Assembly (NCBI GenBank): GCA_014237365.1
Contig: JABZFQ010000368.1
Location: 1 to 33,724 of the forward strand
Origin: Desulfobacteraceae bacterium
GTDB lineage: Bacteria; Desulfobacterota; Desulfobacteria; Desulfobacterales; ETH-SRB1
Length of the DNA stretch: 33,724 bases
Direction: 5' to 3'
The notes beneath the pieces were generated by a model, which had not been told where the DNA came from, ran no database searches, and saw only the letters and a list, made by a program, of their open reading frames with translations. A program made the position numbers and the translations under genes. Below are positions 1 through 7,695 of this stretch, one piece after another. Every line of letters begins with the position of its first letter. The first letter of the stretch is position 1.

Positions 1-15
1 AACCACAGGGCGAAA

Positions 16-36
16 GGGCAACCACAGGCGTTGCCC
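16..36. repeat. Small hairpin repeat, GGGCAAC/GTTGCCC
   Basis: A perfect 7-bp stem (GGGCAAC and GTTGCCC) encloses a 7-nt loop. The word AACCACAGG occurs twice in the first 28 bases. It resembles the short GC-rich dispersed repeats common between genes in AT-rich bacterial genomes. From here to base 243 I see no gene, only a second small hairpin at 166-182 (AGTCGAA, loop GAT, TTCGACT). Confidence 0.5.
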
Positions 37-243
37 CTACGTTATTTGAAAACGAATTGTATCACATAATAGGGAACCATCATCAAGATGGCATTGTTTT
101 ATTTTGGTTACACTCAAGTTGTTTTTTACCGAACCCTAAGTTTAGCCAACAGGGTGATAGTACGTAGTCGAAGATTTCGACTGATAGTGAAATTATTTAT
201 CTGAAAAGTCTATAGTGGAATACTGAAAATTTTAAGGGTCTAT

Positions 244-498
244 ATGGGCAAAAAAAATTTAAAAGAAATCGAAAATATATTGGCTCAAGAGATTGCAATA
301 ATTTTATCTGTTGATCCGTCCAGGGTTATAAAGGATATTCCTCTTCATGAAATGGGGATTGATTCCTTGAGCTTTGTAGAACTCCTTGTGTTTATAGAAA
401 AAACATTTAACATAAAGTTGATGGAATCAGGGTTAACCAGGGAAGATTTTAGAACGATTCGTTCCCTGGCATCATCTATTCGGGTTCAGAGTGAGTGA
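244..498 (+). CDS. Acyl carrier protein
   Basis: An 84-residue acyl carrier protein, the usual size for the family. The phosphopantetheine attachment motif is GIDSLSFVELL with Ser41 as the site to be modified, followed by the typical helix II (FVELLVFIEKTF) and a C-terminal helix. It should carry acyl groups as thioesters in the cytoplasm. The start ATG follows an AAGGG ribosome-binding site about 6 nt upstream. It heads a same-strand group with a CAT/condensation-like acyltransferase, an FAD oxidoreductase and an AMP-dependent ligase, so it is more likely dedicated to that small pathway than to housekeeping fatty acid synthesis; no fab genes are nearby. A family A repeat separates it from the next gene. 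The class is clear; the cargo is unknown. Confidence 0.9.
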   Translation: MGKKNLKEIENILAQEIAIILSVDPSRVIKDIPLHEMGIDSLSFVELLVFIEKTFNIKLMESGLTREDFRTIRSLASSIRVQSE

Positions 499-512
499 AG
501 GTTAACCTAAAG

Positions 513-538
513 AAAGGCAAGCATGAACGCTTGCCCTT
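513..538 (+). terminator. Hairpin downstream of the acyl carrier protein
   Basis: AAAGGCAAGC pairs with GCTTGCCCTT (9 of 10 positions) around a 6-nt loop, 15 bases after the ACP stop. There is no U-run, so it may be an attenuating or mRNA-stabilising stem rather than a strict terminator. It abuts family A copy 1. Confidence 0.4.
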
Positions 539-723
539 AAGGAACGGGGACGAAATAACTTCCCCAATTAGGCATCACAGCTTCAGGCCGCCTTTGTTTG
601 ATCTCAGATCACAAAATTATTGAAATAGCTCGCTATTCCTTCAACTTTTGTGATCTGAGATCGAACAAATTCGACCCAAATCTGTGCGCCTACTTGGGGA
701 AGTTAATTCGTCCCCGTTCCTAA
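538..723. repeat. Family A palindromic element, copy 1 (full length)
   Basis: A full-length family A element between TAAGGAACG and CGTTCCTAA. The left arm (about 91 bases) is nearly the reverse complement of the right arm along its whole length: outer ends GGGGACGAA and TTCGTCCCC, an inner block GATCTCAGATCACAAAA with its complement, and a centre AATAGCTCGCTATT. The arms differ at fixed places (left GGCATCACAGC, right TCTGTGCGCC), which gives the element an orientation (here +). It sits between the ACP and acyltransferase genes. Its terminal TAA is in frame six bases before the next start codon. Confidence 0.9.
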
Positions 724-726
724 AGG

Positions 727-2064
727 ATGAGTAAAATTAATTTTTCCAGAAAAAAACGTTATTTGTCGGGAATAGACTGGATTATTCATGCGCTTGACTA
801 CATTACCAAAAAGGCGATCGGTACAGGGAATACTTCTCAGATAGTTCTCGAATTAGAAGGCTCTCTACAGGAAGATAAATTCAGAACCTGCCTTGATAGT
901 TTAATAAAAAAATACCCTGTTTTGTATGGCAGGCCGTCCAGGAATTATAATCTTGCTCCTTACTGGAAGATTTTTTCGAAGAGGCAGTCCAGATTATTGC
1001 CGGTTAAAGTATACCACCTCGAATATATTAATCATACCAACATATTCAAACTCTTAGAACAAAAAGCCAACTTAAAGTTTATCAACGAGCAGGAACATTT
1101 ATTTTTTCATCTTATACATGCCGAAAATAAAACTTATGTAGCTATGACTTTTGATCATCGTTTGTTTGATGCTCTTGGCGCTGAAGCATTCCTTGAAATG
1201 CTTCAGAATGAGTGGAAAAACAAGGATAACTCATTTTGCGATAAAAATATTATTGTTCCTGCGGAATCAGCACATCTTTGTAATTGGCGAAGAAAATTCA
1301 TTGCGGGTCAACAGGCAAACCGTGCATTCTTAAAAATGAGTAAAAATGCTCCTCCGCGTGTTCTTCCTTTACCGGCATCGCTTAATAATCTTGGATTCAG
1401 GTTTAAAGTTATTCCCTTCGACAAATATCAAACCGATTTAATACTCGAAAATGCTTATAAGGATGCCGGCTATTTAATGCTCATGCCATATGTTCTTGCA
1501 AGTGCGATATGGGTTATCCATAGATTGTTCAGCAAGAGGAATATCAAGTCCGGGGATTATGTAGTACCTGTTTCTATTGATATGCGCCCGACAGATAAGG
1601 TTCAACAAGAAGTATTCTTTAACCATGTTTCTTTTCTATTTTTTATAATCCGCTCTGATGAAGCCGAGCATTTCCCTTTTCTTATAAAATCAATCAAACA
1701 ACAGCTTTATGACCAGGTCAAATCAGGGCTGCCCAGCAATTTTCAAGAAGCAAGCTTATTAATGCGAATTTTACCTTTACCGATTCTAAGTAATATTATG
1801 CGTCTGTATTTAAAAGGCCAAATTGCTTCATTTTCATTCTCAAACGTTGGCGAAGGCGCGTATAGATCTTCAAATTTCATGGGTAAAAAAATACTGAACA
1901 TTTTTCACATGCCGCGTGTTCCGGTCCCGCCAGGTCTGGGAATATTTTTTCACCAGTTTCAAAATAAATTAAATGTCGTTCTTTCCTTTTTAGAAGGCAT
2001 ATTAAGTGATAAAGAGGCAAATGAGCTTATACATACATTGCAATCCAGGCTTGGAGAGAAATGA
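727..2064 (+). CDS. CAT/condensation-fold acyltransferase
   Basis: A 445-residue stand-alone protein of the chloramphenicol acetyltransferase / NRPS condensation superfamily. The active-site HxxxD is seen as DHRLFDALG with His144 and Asp148; the canonical HHxxxDG is altered at its first His (Asp) and last Gly (Ala), closer to CAT or BAHD enzymes than to chain-elongating condensation domains. Such proteins move an acyl group from a carrier protein or CoA to an alcohol or amine. The start is fixed by an in-frame TAA six bases upstream, contributed by the flanking repeat; no well-spaced ribosome-binding site is visible (AAAGG directly abuts ATG). It overlaps the FAD oxidoreductase by 4 bases (ATGA), suggesting translational coupling. 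The acceptor is unknown. Confidence 0.75.
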   Translation: MSKINFSRKKRYLSGIDWIIHALDYITKKAIGTGNTSQIVLELEGSLQEDKFRTCLDSLIKKYPVLYGRPSRNYNLAPYWKIFSKRQSRLLPVKVYHLEYINHTNIFKLLEQKANLKFINEQEHLFFHLIHAENKTYVAMTFDHRLFDALGAEAFLEMLQNEWKNKDNSFCDKNIIVPAESAHLCNWRRKFIAGQQANRAFLKMSKNAPPRVLPLPASLNNLGFRFKVIPFDKYQTDLILENAYKDAGYLMLMPYVLASAIWVIHRLFSKRNIKSGDYVVPVSIDMRPTDKVQQEVFFNHVSFLFFIIRSDEAEHFPFLIKSIKQQLYDQVKSGLPSNFQEASLLMRILPLPILSNIMRLYLKGQIASFSFSNVGEGAYRSSNFMGKKILNIFHMPRVPVPPGLGIFFHQFQNKLNVVLSFLEGILSDKEANELIHTLQSRLGEK

Positions 2065-3239
2065 AGTATAAAAAAATAGAGTGTGAAGTTCTCGTTGTCG
2101 GTGGCGGTGTTGCAGGGATAGCTGCTTCTATCAAAGCGGCACGCGAAGGCGCAAGTACAGTTCTAATAGAAAAAAACAATTTCCCGGGAGGAACAGGAAT
2201 AACAGGTTTGCATCGTTTTATATGCGGATTATATGCCAATACAGAAGATATGCCTGATAAAATTCTTAATGAAGGAATTGCATCGGAAATATGTTCCATG
2301 CTGCAAGAGCTGGCCCCTGGAAAAATCCCGTTGCGTATGGGAAAGGTATATGTTCTGCCTTTTGCTACAAGCAACCTCATGTCAGTTCTCCGCTCATTGA
2401 GTGAAAAGGAAAAACAACTGGACATTTACTACAATACCGAAGCTGTCTCAGCCAAAACAGAAAATAATACTATTGTATCTGTAACCATCCAGAAGTTGAA
2501 TAAAAAATTCAATATTATTCCGCGCGTAGTTGTAGATTGCAGTGGTGACGGAGTTATTATTAAACTGAGTGGTGCACGATATAGAACAACTCCTCCTGAC
2601 CAGCACCAGCTCGCTGGTTATACATTCAGGGTAAATGGATTGAAGCATGTTGATGATATTCTGGCAGTGAAGGTACCATATTATTTAGCCAGGGCTGTAG
2701 AACAAAAAAAAATGCCCTTTTACCTTAAGTACACAACATTTACAGCCGGAGATACTGAAGATGAAGGATACTGCAAACTCAATATGCCTTCGGCAGGAAT
2801 AATGGAAAGGGAAAAGCAGGCCAAAAAGGATGCCCTGTCAGTGCACACTTATTTAGCCAAAGTTTTGCCTGTATTCAATGAGTCTTACATAGTAGAAATG
2901 TCGCCTGAAGTCCTTGATCGCGAGGGGCCCCGTCTCTACGGAAAATATACCCTCACTGCAGATGATGTTATTACTGCACGAAAATTTCCTGACGGGATAG
3001 TTAAAAATGCCTGGCCTATTGAGCTTTGGGACCAGCAAAAAGGAGTTCGATATCAATATCTCAAGCCTGGTGAAAATTACGAAATACCTCTGCGATGTCT
3101 GGTAACAAAAAATATTAAAAACCTTTTCTGTGCCGGCCGCTGTATCTCGGTTACCCATGAAGCATTGGGCTCCACAAGGGTTATTGGGACATGCATATCG
3201 TTAGGTGAAAAAGCTGGCCGCGAAGCCGCGCACCGGTGA
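2061..3239 (+). CDS. FAD-dependent oxidoreductase
   Basis: A 392-residue flavoprotein of the FAD_oxidored type. The N-terminal Rossmann motif reads VLVVGGGVAGIAASIKA, followed by the ribose-binding acid in LIEKNNFPGGTG. The C-terminal FAD motif NLFCAGRCIS plus EALGSTRVIGTC is typical of the family. It probably oxidises or desaturates a substrate in the cytoplasm. The start overlaps the previous gene by 4 bases and has GGAGAG just upstream. Its position between an acyltransferase and an adenylate-forming ligase suggests it acts on a carrier-bound or freshly acylated intermediate. This is inference; the substrate cannot be read from sequence. Family membership is firm. Confidence 0.85.
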   Translation: MKYKKIECEVLVVGGGVAGIAASIKAAREGASTVLIEKNNFPGGTGITGLHRFICGLYANTEDMPDKILNEGIASEICSMLQELAPGKIPLRMGKVYVLPFATSNLMSVLRSLSEKEKQLDIYYNTEAVSAKTENNTIVSVTIQKLNKKFNIIPRVVVDCSGDGVIIKLSGARYRTTPPDQHQLAGYTFRVNGLKHVDDILAVKVPYYLARAVEQKKMPFYLKYTTFTAGDTEDEGYCKLNMPSAGIMEREKQAKKDALSVHTYLAKVLPVFNESYIVEMSPEVLDREGPRLYGKYTLTADDVITARKFPDGIVKNAWPIELWDQQKGVRYQYLKPGENYEIPLRCLVTKNIKNLFCAGRCISVTHEALGSTRVIGTCISLGEKAGREAAHR

Positions 3240-3274
3240 TATAGAACAAAGGATTTCGACCTGTTCGGTAGCCA

Positions 3275-3337
3275 TTAGGATTCGCCCAAAAATAAATTTA
3301 CATTTTGATGCGCCGATCCATCCCGCATGACTGCGTT
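3275..3337. repeat. Family B element, one-end fragment
   Basis: These 63 bases match the reverse complement of the right part of the full family B copy at 32912-33075, starting with TTAGGATTCGCCC and continuing through CCCGCATGACTGCGTT, then diverging abruptly. A 10-bp inverted repeat (CTGTTCGGT near 3259 and ACCGAACAG near 3342) flanks the fragment. It lies between the FAD oxidoreductase and the ligase. Confidence 0.8.
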
Positions 3338-3424
3338 CCTAACCGAACAGCTCCAACTTTTTGAGAAGTTACGGATTTGACAGAAAATGCTTTGAAATCG
3401 CCCCAAATTTTATAATAGCCAACA

Positions 3425-4861
3425 ATGAATATTGTTCACACAATAAAAAACGAAACAACCGGCTGCCTGGGAAAAATAGCGGTTATTGACGGTGAACGAA
3501 AGTTCTCATATAGTGATTTATTTACTGCCGTAGATTGCGTTGCGGCTGAACTGAGCGATCATGGTATCAGACCTGCTCGTCGTGTAGCATTTTTGTGCGG
3601 CGACAGTATTGATTATATTATTGTCAGCTTGGCGGTACTGTCTTTGCGGGCCGTTATTGTACCTGTATCTGCATCTCTTTCTCTGGATGAATTAGAACCG
3701 GTTCTTGAAAGAATAGATATAAATTATCTGATCTTTGATAAAGCAGTACATTTTCGCGACCAATCTGACCGTATTTTTACCGGCAGTTTTTTTGAAAAAG
3801 ATTTTTTTTTGTATAAAAGAAAAGCAAAGGAAGAACTTCCTACAGATTATTATAAAATGAATCCAGCCTTCATAAGATTTTCATCAGGCACAACAGGCAC
3901 AAGCAAGGGAATTCTTCTTTCACACGAATCTATCGTAGAAAGAACTGATGCCGCTGACAAGGCACTTAAAATTACAAAAGACGACGTTGTTATATGGGTT
4001 CTTTCCATGAGTTTTCATTTTGTTGTAACAATCCTGCTATTTCTCCGCCGCGGAGCAACAATAGTTCTTTGCGGCGGGTTGTTCCCTGAATCGCTGTTAG
4101 AAGGACTTACCAGTCAAAAAGGAACATTTATTTATGCTTCCCCATTTCACTACAATATACTTACTAAATCCGAAATGTTTAAACCTGAACTGTTTGCAAA
4201 TATACGACTGGCCGTATCAACGGCAATGAAATTGCCTGATTGTCTGGCTCGTGATTTTTATGAAAAATTTGGATTAGAATTGATAGAAGCATATGGTATT
4301 ATCGAAGTTGGGCTGCCATTTATTAATTCTTCCAGAGATCCTGTGAAAAGAGGCTCAGTTGGAAAAATTCTACCTGATTATGAAATTAAAATTGCGAACC
4401 AGGATAAAAATGGAATTGGCGAAGTTTACATAAGAGGTAAAGGAATGTTTGACGCATATTTTTCACCATGGCTTAGAAAATGCGATTTAATATCTGATGG
4501 ATGGTTCAAAACCGGTGATATTGGAAGGCTTGATAGTGAAAAATTTCTTTATATTGACGGAAGAGAAAAAAATGTAATAAATTTTACGGGTATGAAGATC
4601 TTCCCTTATGAAGTAGAATCTGTTCTCAATCAGCATCCTTACATCAAAGAATCTTTAGTTTACGGGACATTATATGCTCAGTATGGTGAACTGCCATGTG
4701 CTAAAATTGTTCTTATGGATGATATTAAGACTGATTTTGATATAAATGAAATTCGCAAATACTGCTACAAACATTTAGCGCAGTACAAAGTCCCAAAAGA
4801 ATTACACTTTGTATCAAATCTGGACAAAACAGCGAGCGGCAAACTAAAGCGGTGGAAGTAA
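3425..4861 (+). CDS. AMP-dependent acyl/aryl ligase (ANL superfamily)
   Basis: A 478-residue adenylate-forming enzyme that should activate a carboxylic acid with ATP and pass it to CoA or to the phosphopantetheine of a carrier protein. Core motifs occur in order: A3 RFSSGTTGTSKG (phosphate loop), A5 AYGIIEVG, A7 GWFKTGDIG, A8 GREKNVINFTGMKIFP, and A10 KTASGKLKR with the C-terminal catalytic Lys. The protein is shorter than a typical long-chain acyl-CoA synthetase and lacks a fused carrier domain, so the free ACP at 244-498 is a natural acceptor (inference). There is no clear ribosome-binding site before ATG. A family B fragment separates it from the FAD oxidoreductase, so it may have its own promoter. 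Confidence 0.87.
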   Translation: MNIVHTIKNETTGCLGKIAVIDGERKFSYSDLFTAVDCVAAELSDHGIRPARRVAFLCGDSIDYIIVSLAVLSLRAVIVPVSASLSLDELEPVLERIDINYLIFDKAVHFRDQSDRIFTGSFFEKDFFLYKRKAKEELPTDYYKMNPAFIRFSSGTTGTSKGILLSHESIVERTDAADKALKITKDDVVIWVLSMSFHFVVTILLFLRRGATIVLCGGLFPESLLEGLTSQKGTFIYASPFHYNILTKSEMFKPELFANIRLAVSTAMKLPDCLARDFYEKFGLELIEAYGIIEVGLPFINSSRDPVKRGSVGKILPDYEIKIANQDKNGIGEVYIRGKGMFDAYFSPWLRKCDLISDGWFKTGDIGRLDSEKFLYIDGREKNVINFTGMKIFPYEVESVLNQHPYIKESLVYGTLYAQYGELPCAKIVLMDDIKTDFDINEIRKYCYKHLAQYKVPKELHFVSNLDKTASGKLKRWK

Positions 4862-5104
4862 AAGGCTTCGATAAACTGTTTTCAGGTACATCCCAACCGT
4901 TTGTTGCTTCTATCAAAATTGAGAAAAGTTGCATGTAAAATCACCGCATTTTTTTAAAATTGAATACTCGGATTATTTTTAGATACAATGAATTCAATGA
5001 GTTATAGATGGCTTAGATAGTTTTCGGCATCATCTGCATGGCTATCCGTCTAATTTTATCCAAAAAAATTCGTTAAAAATCACAAAATCTGACAGAGGAG
5101 TTTT

Positions 5105-5500
5105 ATGGAAAAGAAATTAATAAAAATTATTAATCTTGAAAACGGGCTGGAATTGAAATTATATGATGCTTCCCGAAAATTGGCTGGTGACAGGTGGCTT
5201 GTTTCATTAATTGCCAGGATAGAAATTCCAACCAACGAATCCTTGCTTAAAGAGGATGCCTCCCCATCATTAAATGTTGACGAAATTAGAAAAGTTCTCG
5301 GGGAAAAATTGCTTTTTGAGCTGAAAAGGGAAAAAATTTTTATTGATGAGAAAAAAAAAGATAAAGTCATGAAAGAAATACAGGATTTGTTTTTGAGCAG
5401 CTCGCTTTCATATCTTTCATATTCAGATTTTCCCAAAAAGTATGTTTTAAAAAAATTTAATGAGAAAATTAAAAAAGATTCATGGTATAAGAATATTTAA
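5105..5500 (+). CDS. Conserved-looking hypothetical protein, 131 aa
   Basis: I do not recognise a family. The protein is soluble, highly charged and lysine-rich (pI probably basic), with no cysteine cluster, signal peptide or membrane segment. An N-terminal beta-like stretch (LIKIINLENGLELKLYDASR) is followed by helical segments around residues 55-90. A strong ribosome-binding site (GAGGAG about 6 nt before ATG) and normal codon use support a real gene. It stands alone between the ligase and a convergent radical SAM gene, with a heptad-type repeat directly after its stop. Function unknown. Confidence 0.7.
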   Translation: MEKKLIKIINLENGLELKLYDASRKLAGDRWLVSLIARIEIPTNESLLKEDASPSLNVDEIRKVLGEKLLFELKREKIFIDEKKKDKVMKEIQDLFLSSSLSYLSYSDFPKKYVLKKFNEKIKKDSWYKNI

Positions 5501-5590
5501 CCGTTTACGGTTGTCGGTTCACAGTTCACAGTTTTTCCAACCGTGAACAGCTAAAAGAATATGCCTTCTGCCTATTCACCTAATAGTAAT

Positions 5591-5797
5591 AAAAGTTTCC
5601 CAAATGACTTAACGTTTTGTAATTATTGAACATCAGTGCCTAAAATGAGCTAAAGTATATTAAAGTGCCTAAAGTTAAGGAACGTGGACTAATTAACTTT
5701 GGCTTATCAATTAGCACGCCGAAGGCGTACCACCAATATTCATTTTTCAATCTAACACATTAAAATTATAGCATAATAATTCATTTGGGAAACTTTT
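5591..5797. repeat. Inverted-repeat element D (about 207 bp)
   Basis: AAAAGTTTCCCAAATGA at 5591 and its exact reverse complement ending at 5797 define a 17-bp terminal inverted repeat. The interior is AT-rich, codes for nothing and contains a family A end fragment at 5675-5702. The right end reaches the stop codon of the KamA-family gene: reading the minus strand, the TAA of the stop runs into TAAAAGTTTCCC. It may be a small non-autonomous mobile element or a bidirectional terminator region between convergent genes. Confidence 0.6.
5675..5702. repeat. Family A fragment, copy 2 (left end only)
   Basis: TTAAGGAACGTGGAC followed by TAATTAACTTTGG matches only the outer end of family A. No opposite end is present nearby. 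It is nested inside element D. Confidence 0.65.
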
Positions 5798-7595
5798 AAT
5801 AGTAATACCAAATTGTGTTATATTGTGAAATATTCTCGCCGATAGATTTTAATCTTTTTAGGTAATCATAAATTGAAACATCAGTGTAGACATAGGTGTC
5901 TGCAAGCGAAAGTTTTTTTTCCCACGGGTGGAATTCAAAGACTCTTCGGCCGTCAGGCAATATGGATATTACATCATGGTGCTGATTTGCCCTCAGGTAG
6001 TTTTTGCCAAGTCCAGGCACATTAAAGACTATCTCGTCCGTACGAACAGATCCTGGCAAAAGCCTGGCTTCTTCATTCTGTTCCTGCATCAACCTGGCAA
6101 TTGGCACCCTGAAATTGTCAGTCTCTTCTTTTCCTTTTGTGTTAAAGGTGTAGTAAGGGGTTACTCCTATTAAACACAGATTCAGCCTTAACGCAACAGC
6201 TTCGAATTTTCTTGAATTATAGAAAGTATATACGAGTTGATTATTAACCGTTATCCCTGTGCTTCGAAATTTCTGAATTGCTTCTATTGTTCTGGGAGTA
6301 ATTTCGTAAGAGTGCTCAAAATGAGTTACTATTAAAATTTCTCTTTTGCCAGGCTTATGAAATTTACTTATTTTTTCTATCAGTGAATCGGTTATTCTCA
6401 TTGGAAGAGTTACGAGTGTACGCGTTCCTATTCTAATTCTTTCTATGTGTTTTATATGTGAAAGCTTTAAAAACAATTCTTCAATTTTTGTGTCTGATAA
6501 AAGAAAGGGGTCTCCTCCGGTTATCAAAATTTCTTTGATTTCTGGTGTTTCAGCTATCCACTGTATGGCATTTTTCAGCTTTTCTTTCGATAATACGGCC
6601 TTTCTAGAGTAAACATCTTCTATCTCCCAGTTTCTCTGACAATAAACACATATCTGGGGACATGTCATAATTGGTTTAAGAATCGCTATCATGGGATACC
6701 GACGGGTTATTCCTTCTATAGGAGATGTATCCCGCTCAAGCATAAAGTCCAAAGAAGATTCTTTATTTTCCTTCTTTTCTTTCAGTTTTTTTATATAATC
6801 AATGCTTGGAATAACCTGTGAGCGTATAGCATAGTCATTATTGCGGCTTGTATTATTGTCCATAAGCGAAAGGTAATATGGAGTTATGCCAAAAGGTATT
6901 TTGTATTTCCTTGCAAGTTTAACAGCATGGTATTCTTCATCAGTAATTTTAACTAGAGAATCCAGCATGTTTGCATTTCTTATTATATGACGTGTGTGCC
7001 ATTTCCAGTTTTTCCAATCTGATTCAGTTGCATTAAAATGTTTTAATATCCTTGCTATATTATTATTTCTTTTTCTTATTATATCTTTATCAAGGCCGTC
7101 AGGATAGCGCTCTATAAATTTTTCTGCGGTTTTTCCCATGGTTGACAAATTGCTTGACCTCATTCTTGCGGCCCTTTTCCCCTTGTGTTTTACAAAAGCA
7201 GGAATTTTATCTGTATATACACCGGTTTTCCCTGTAATTCCTCTTATCAGGTGGTCAAGCTCTGCAAAAAATCCGGAACTGGGCATTTGAATTTGTTCAA
7301 AACTTTCTTTATGTAGCAAATCGTTGATGTATTGAAGCAGGCTGAACCCGGTAAGGCTTTCGTTTCTGGTGGACAAAATGTTCCTAAAAACCCGAATCGC
7401 ATCTCTGGTCAATATCCATTCGAGTGGTGGAATAGCAGGATCATCATCAAATGTAGCCATCAACATATCGGCCAGGAATTTATTTATTTTCTTTCTTTTG
7501 ATATCAATTGGATCTGAGGAAAATATAATTTCTTTTAACACCGGTGCTTCATTTAATATTTTATCAAGTCTGTTTCTGATACTTTCCTTTTTCAT
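5796..7595 (-). CDS. KamA-family radical SAM / PLP aminomutase-like protein
   Basis: A 599-residue protein of the lysine 2,3-aminomutase (KamA) family. The radical SAM cluster is CPQICVYC, a CxxxCxxC with Cys312, Cys316 and Cys319. The SAM-binding region ILITGGDPFLL follows. The PLP lysine is probably Lys531 in NVPGLGKNY, equivalent to the PGGGGK loop of aminomutases. Classical enzymes are about 410-470 residues; this one has some 290 residues before the radical SAM core, a longer helical N-terminal region. It probably moves an amino group within an amino acid or a residue on a protein; the substrate is open. The start has only a weak upstream GGGAT. The stop coincides with the end of element D. 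It lies downstream of carB on the same strand, separated by family A copy 3. Confidence 0.85.
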   Translation of the reverse strand: MKKESIRNRLDKILNEAPVLKEIIFSSDPIDIKRKKINKFLADMLMATFDDDPAIPPLEWILTRDAIRVFRNILSTRNESLTGFSLLQYINDLLHKESFEQIQMPSSGFFAELDHLIRGITGKTGVYTDKIPAFVKHKGKRAARMRSSNLSTMGKTAEKFIERYPDGLDKDIIRKRNNNIARILKHFNATESDWKNWKWHTRHIIRNANMLDSLVKITDEEYHAVKLARKYKIPFGITPYYLSLMDNNTSRNNDYAIRSQVIPSIDYIKKLKEKKENKESSLDFMLERDTSPIEGITRRYPMIAILKPIMTCPQICVYCQRNWEIEDVYSRKAVLSKEKLKNAIQWIAETPEIKEILITGGDPFLLSDTKIEELFLKLSHIKHIERIRIGTRTLVTLPMRITDSLIEKISKFHKPGKREILIVTHFEHSYEITPRTIEAIQKFRSTGITVNNQLVYTFYNSRKFEAVALRLNLCLIGVTPYYTFNTKGKEETDNFRVPIARLMQEQNEEARLLPGSVRTDEIVFNVPGLGKNYLRANQHHDVISILPDGRRVFEFHPWEKKLSLADTYVYTDVSIYDYLKRLKSIGENISQYNTIWYYY

Positions 7596-7625
7596 AAATC
7601 TATCCCAAAAAAACTAAAAAATATG

Positions 7626-7695
7626 TAAGGAACGGTTTTATGTTTTGATCGGGCATATCCACGAGTTGGGGAAGTTATTTCGTCCCTCTTCCTAA
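7626..7695. repeat. Family A element, copy 3 (internally deleted, 70 bp)
   Basis: It keeps both outer ends (TAAGGAACGG and TTGGGGAAGTTATTTCGTCC with CCTAA) but the internal arms are replaced by about 30 unrelated bases. The right end touches the carB stop codon. Confidence 0.7.

Noticed and set aside
3377-3416. Sigma-70 promoter before the AMP ligase (TTGACA and TATAAT)
   Set aside because: The boxes are 28 bases apart, too far for one promoter, and the TATAAT would leave almost no leader before the ATG.
4862-5104. Gene or small RNA between the AMP ligase and the 131-aa protein
   Set aside because: No start with ribosome-binding site, no strong hairpin, and no repeat beyond AT-rich sequence.
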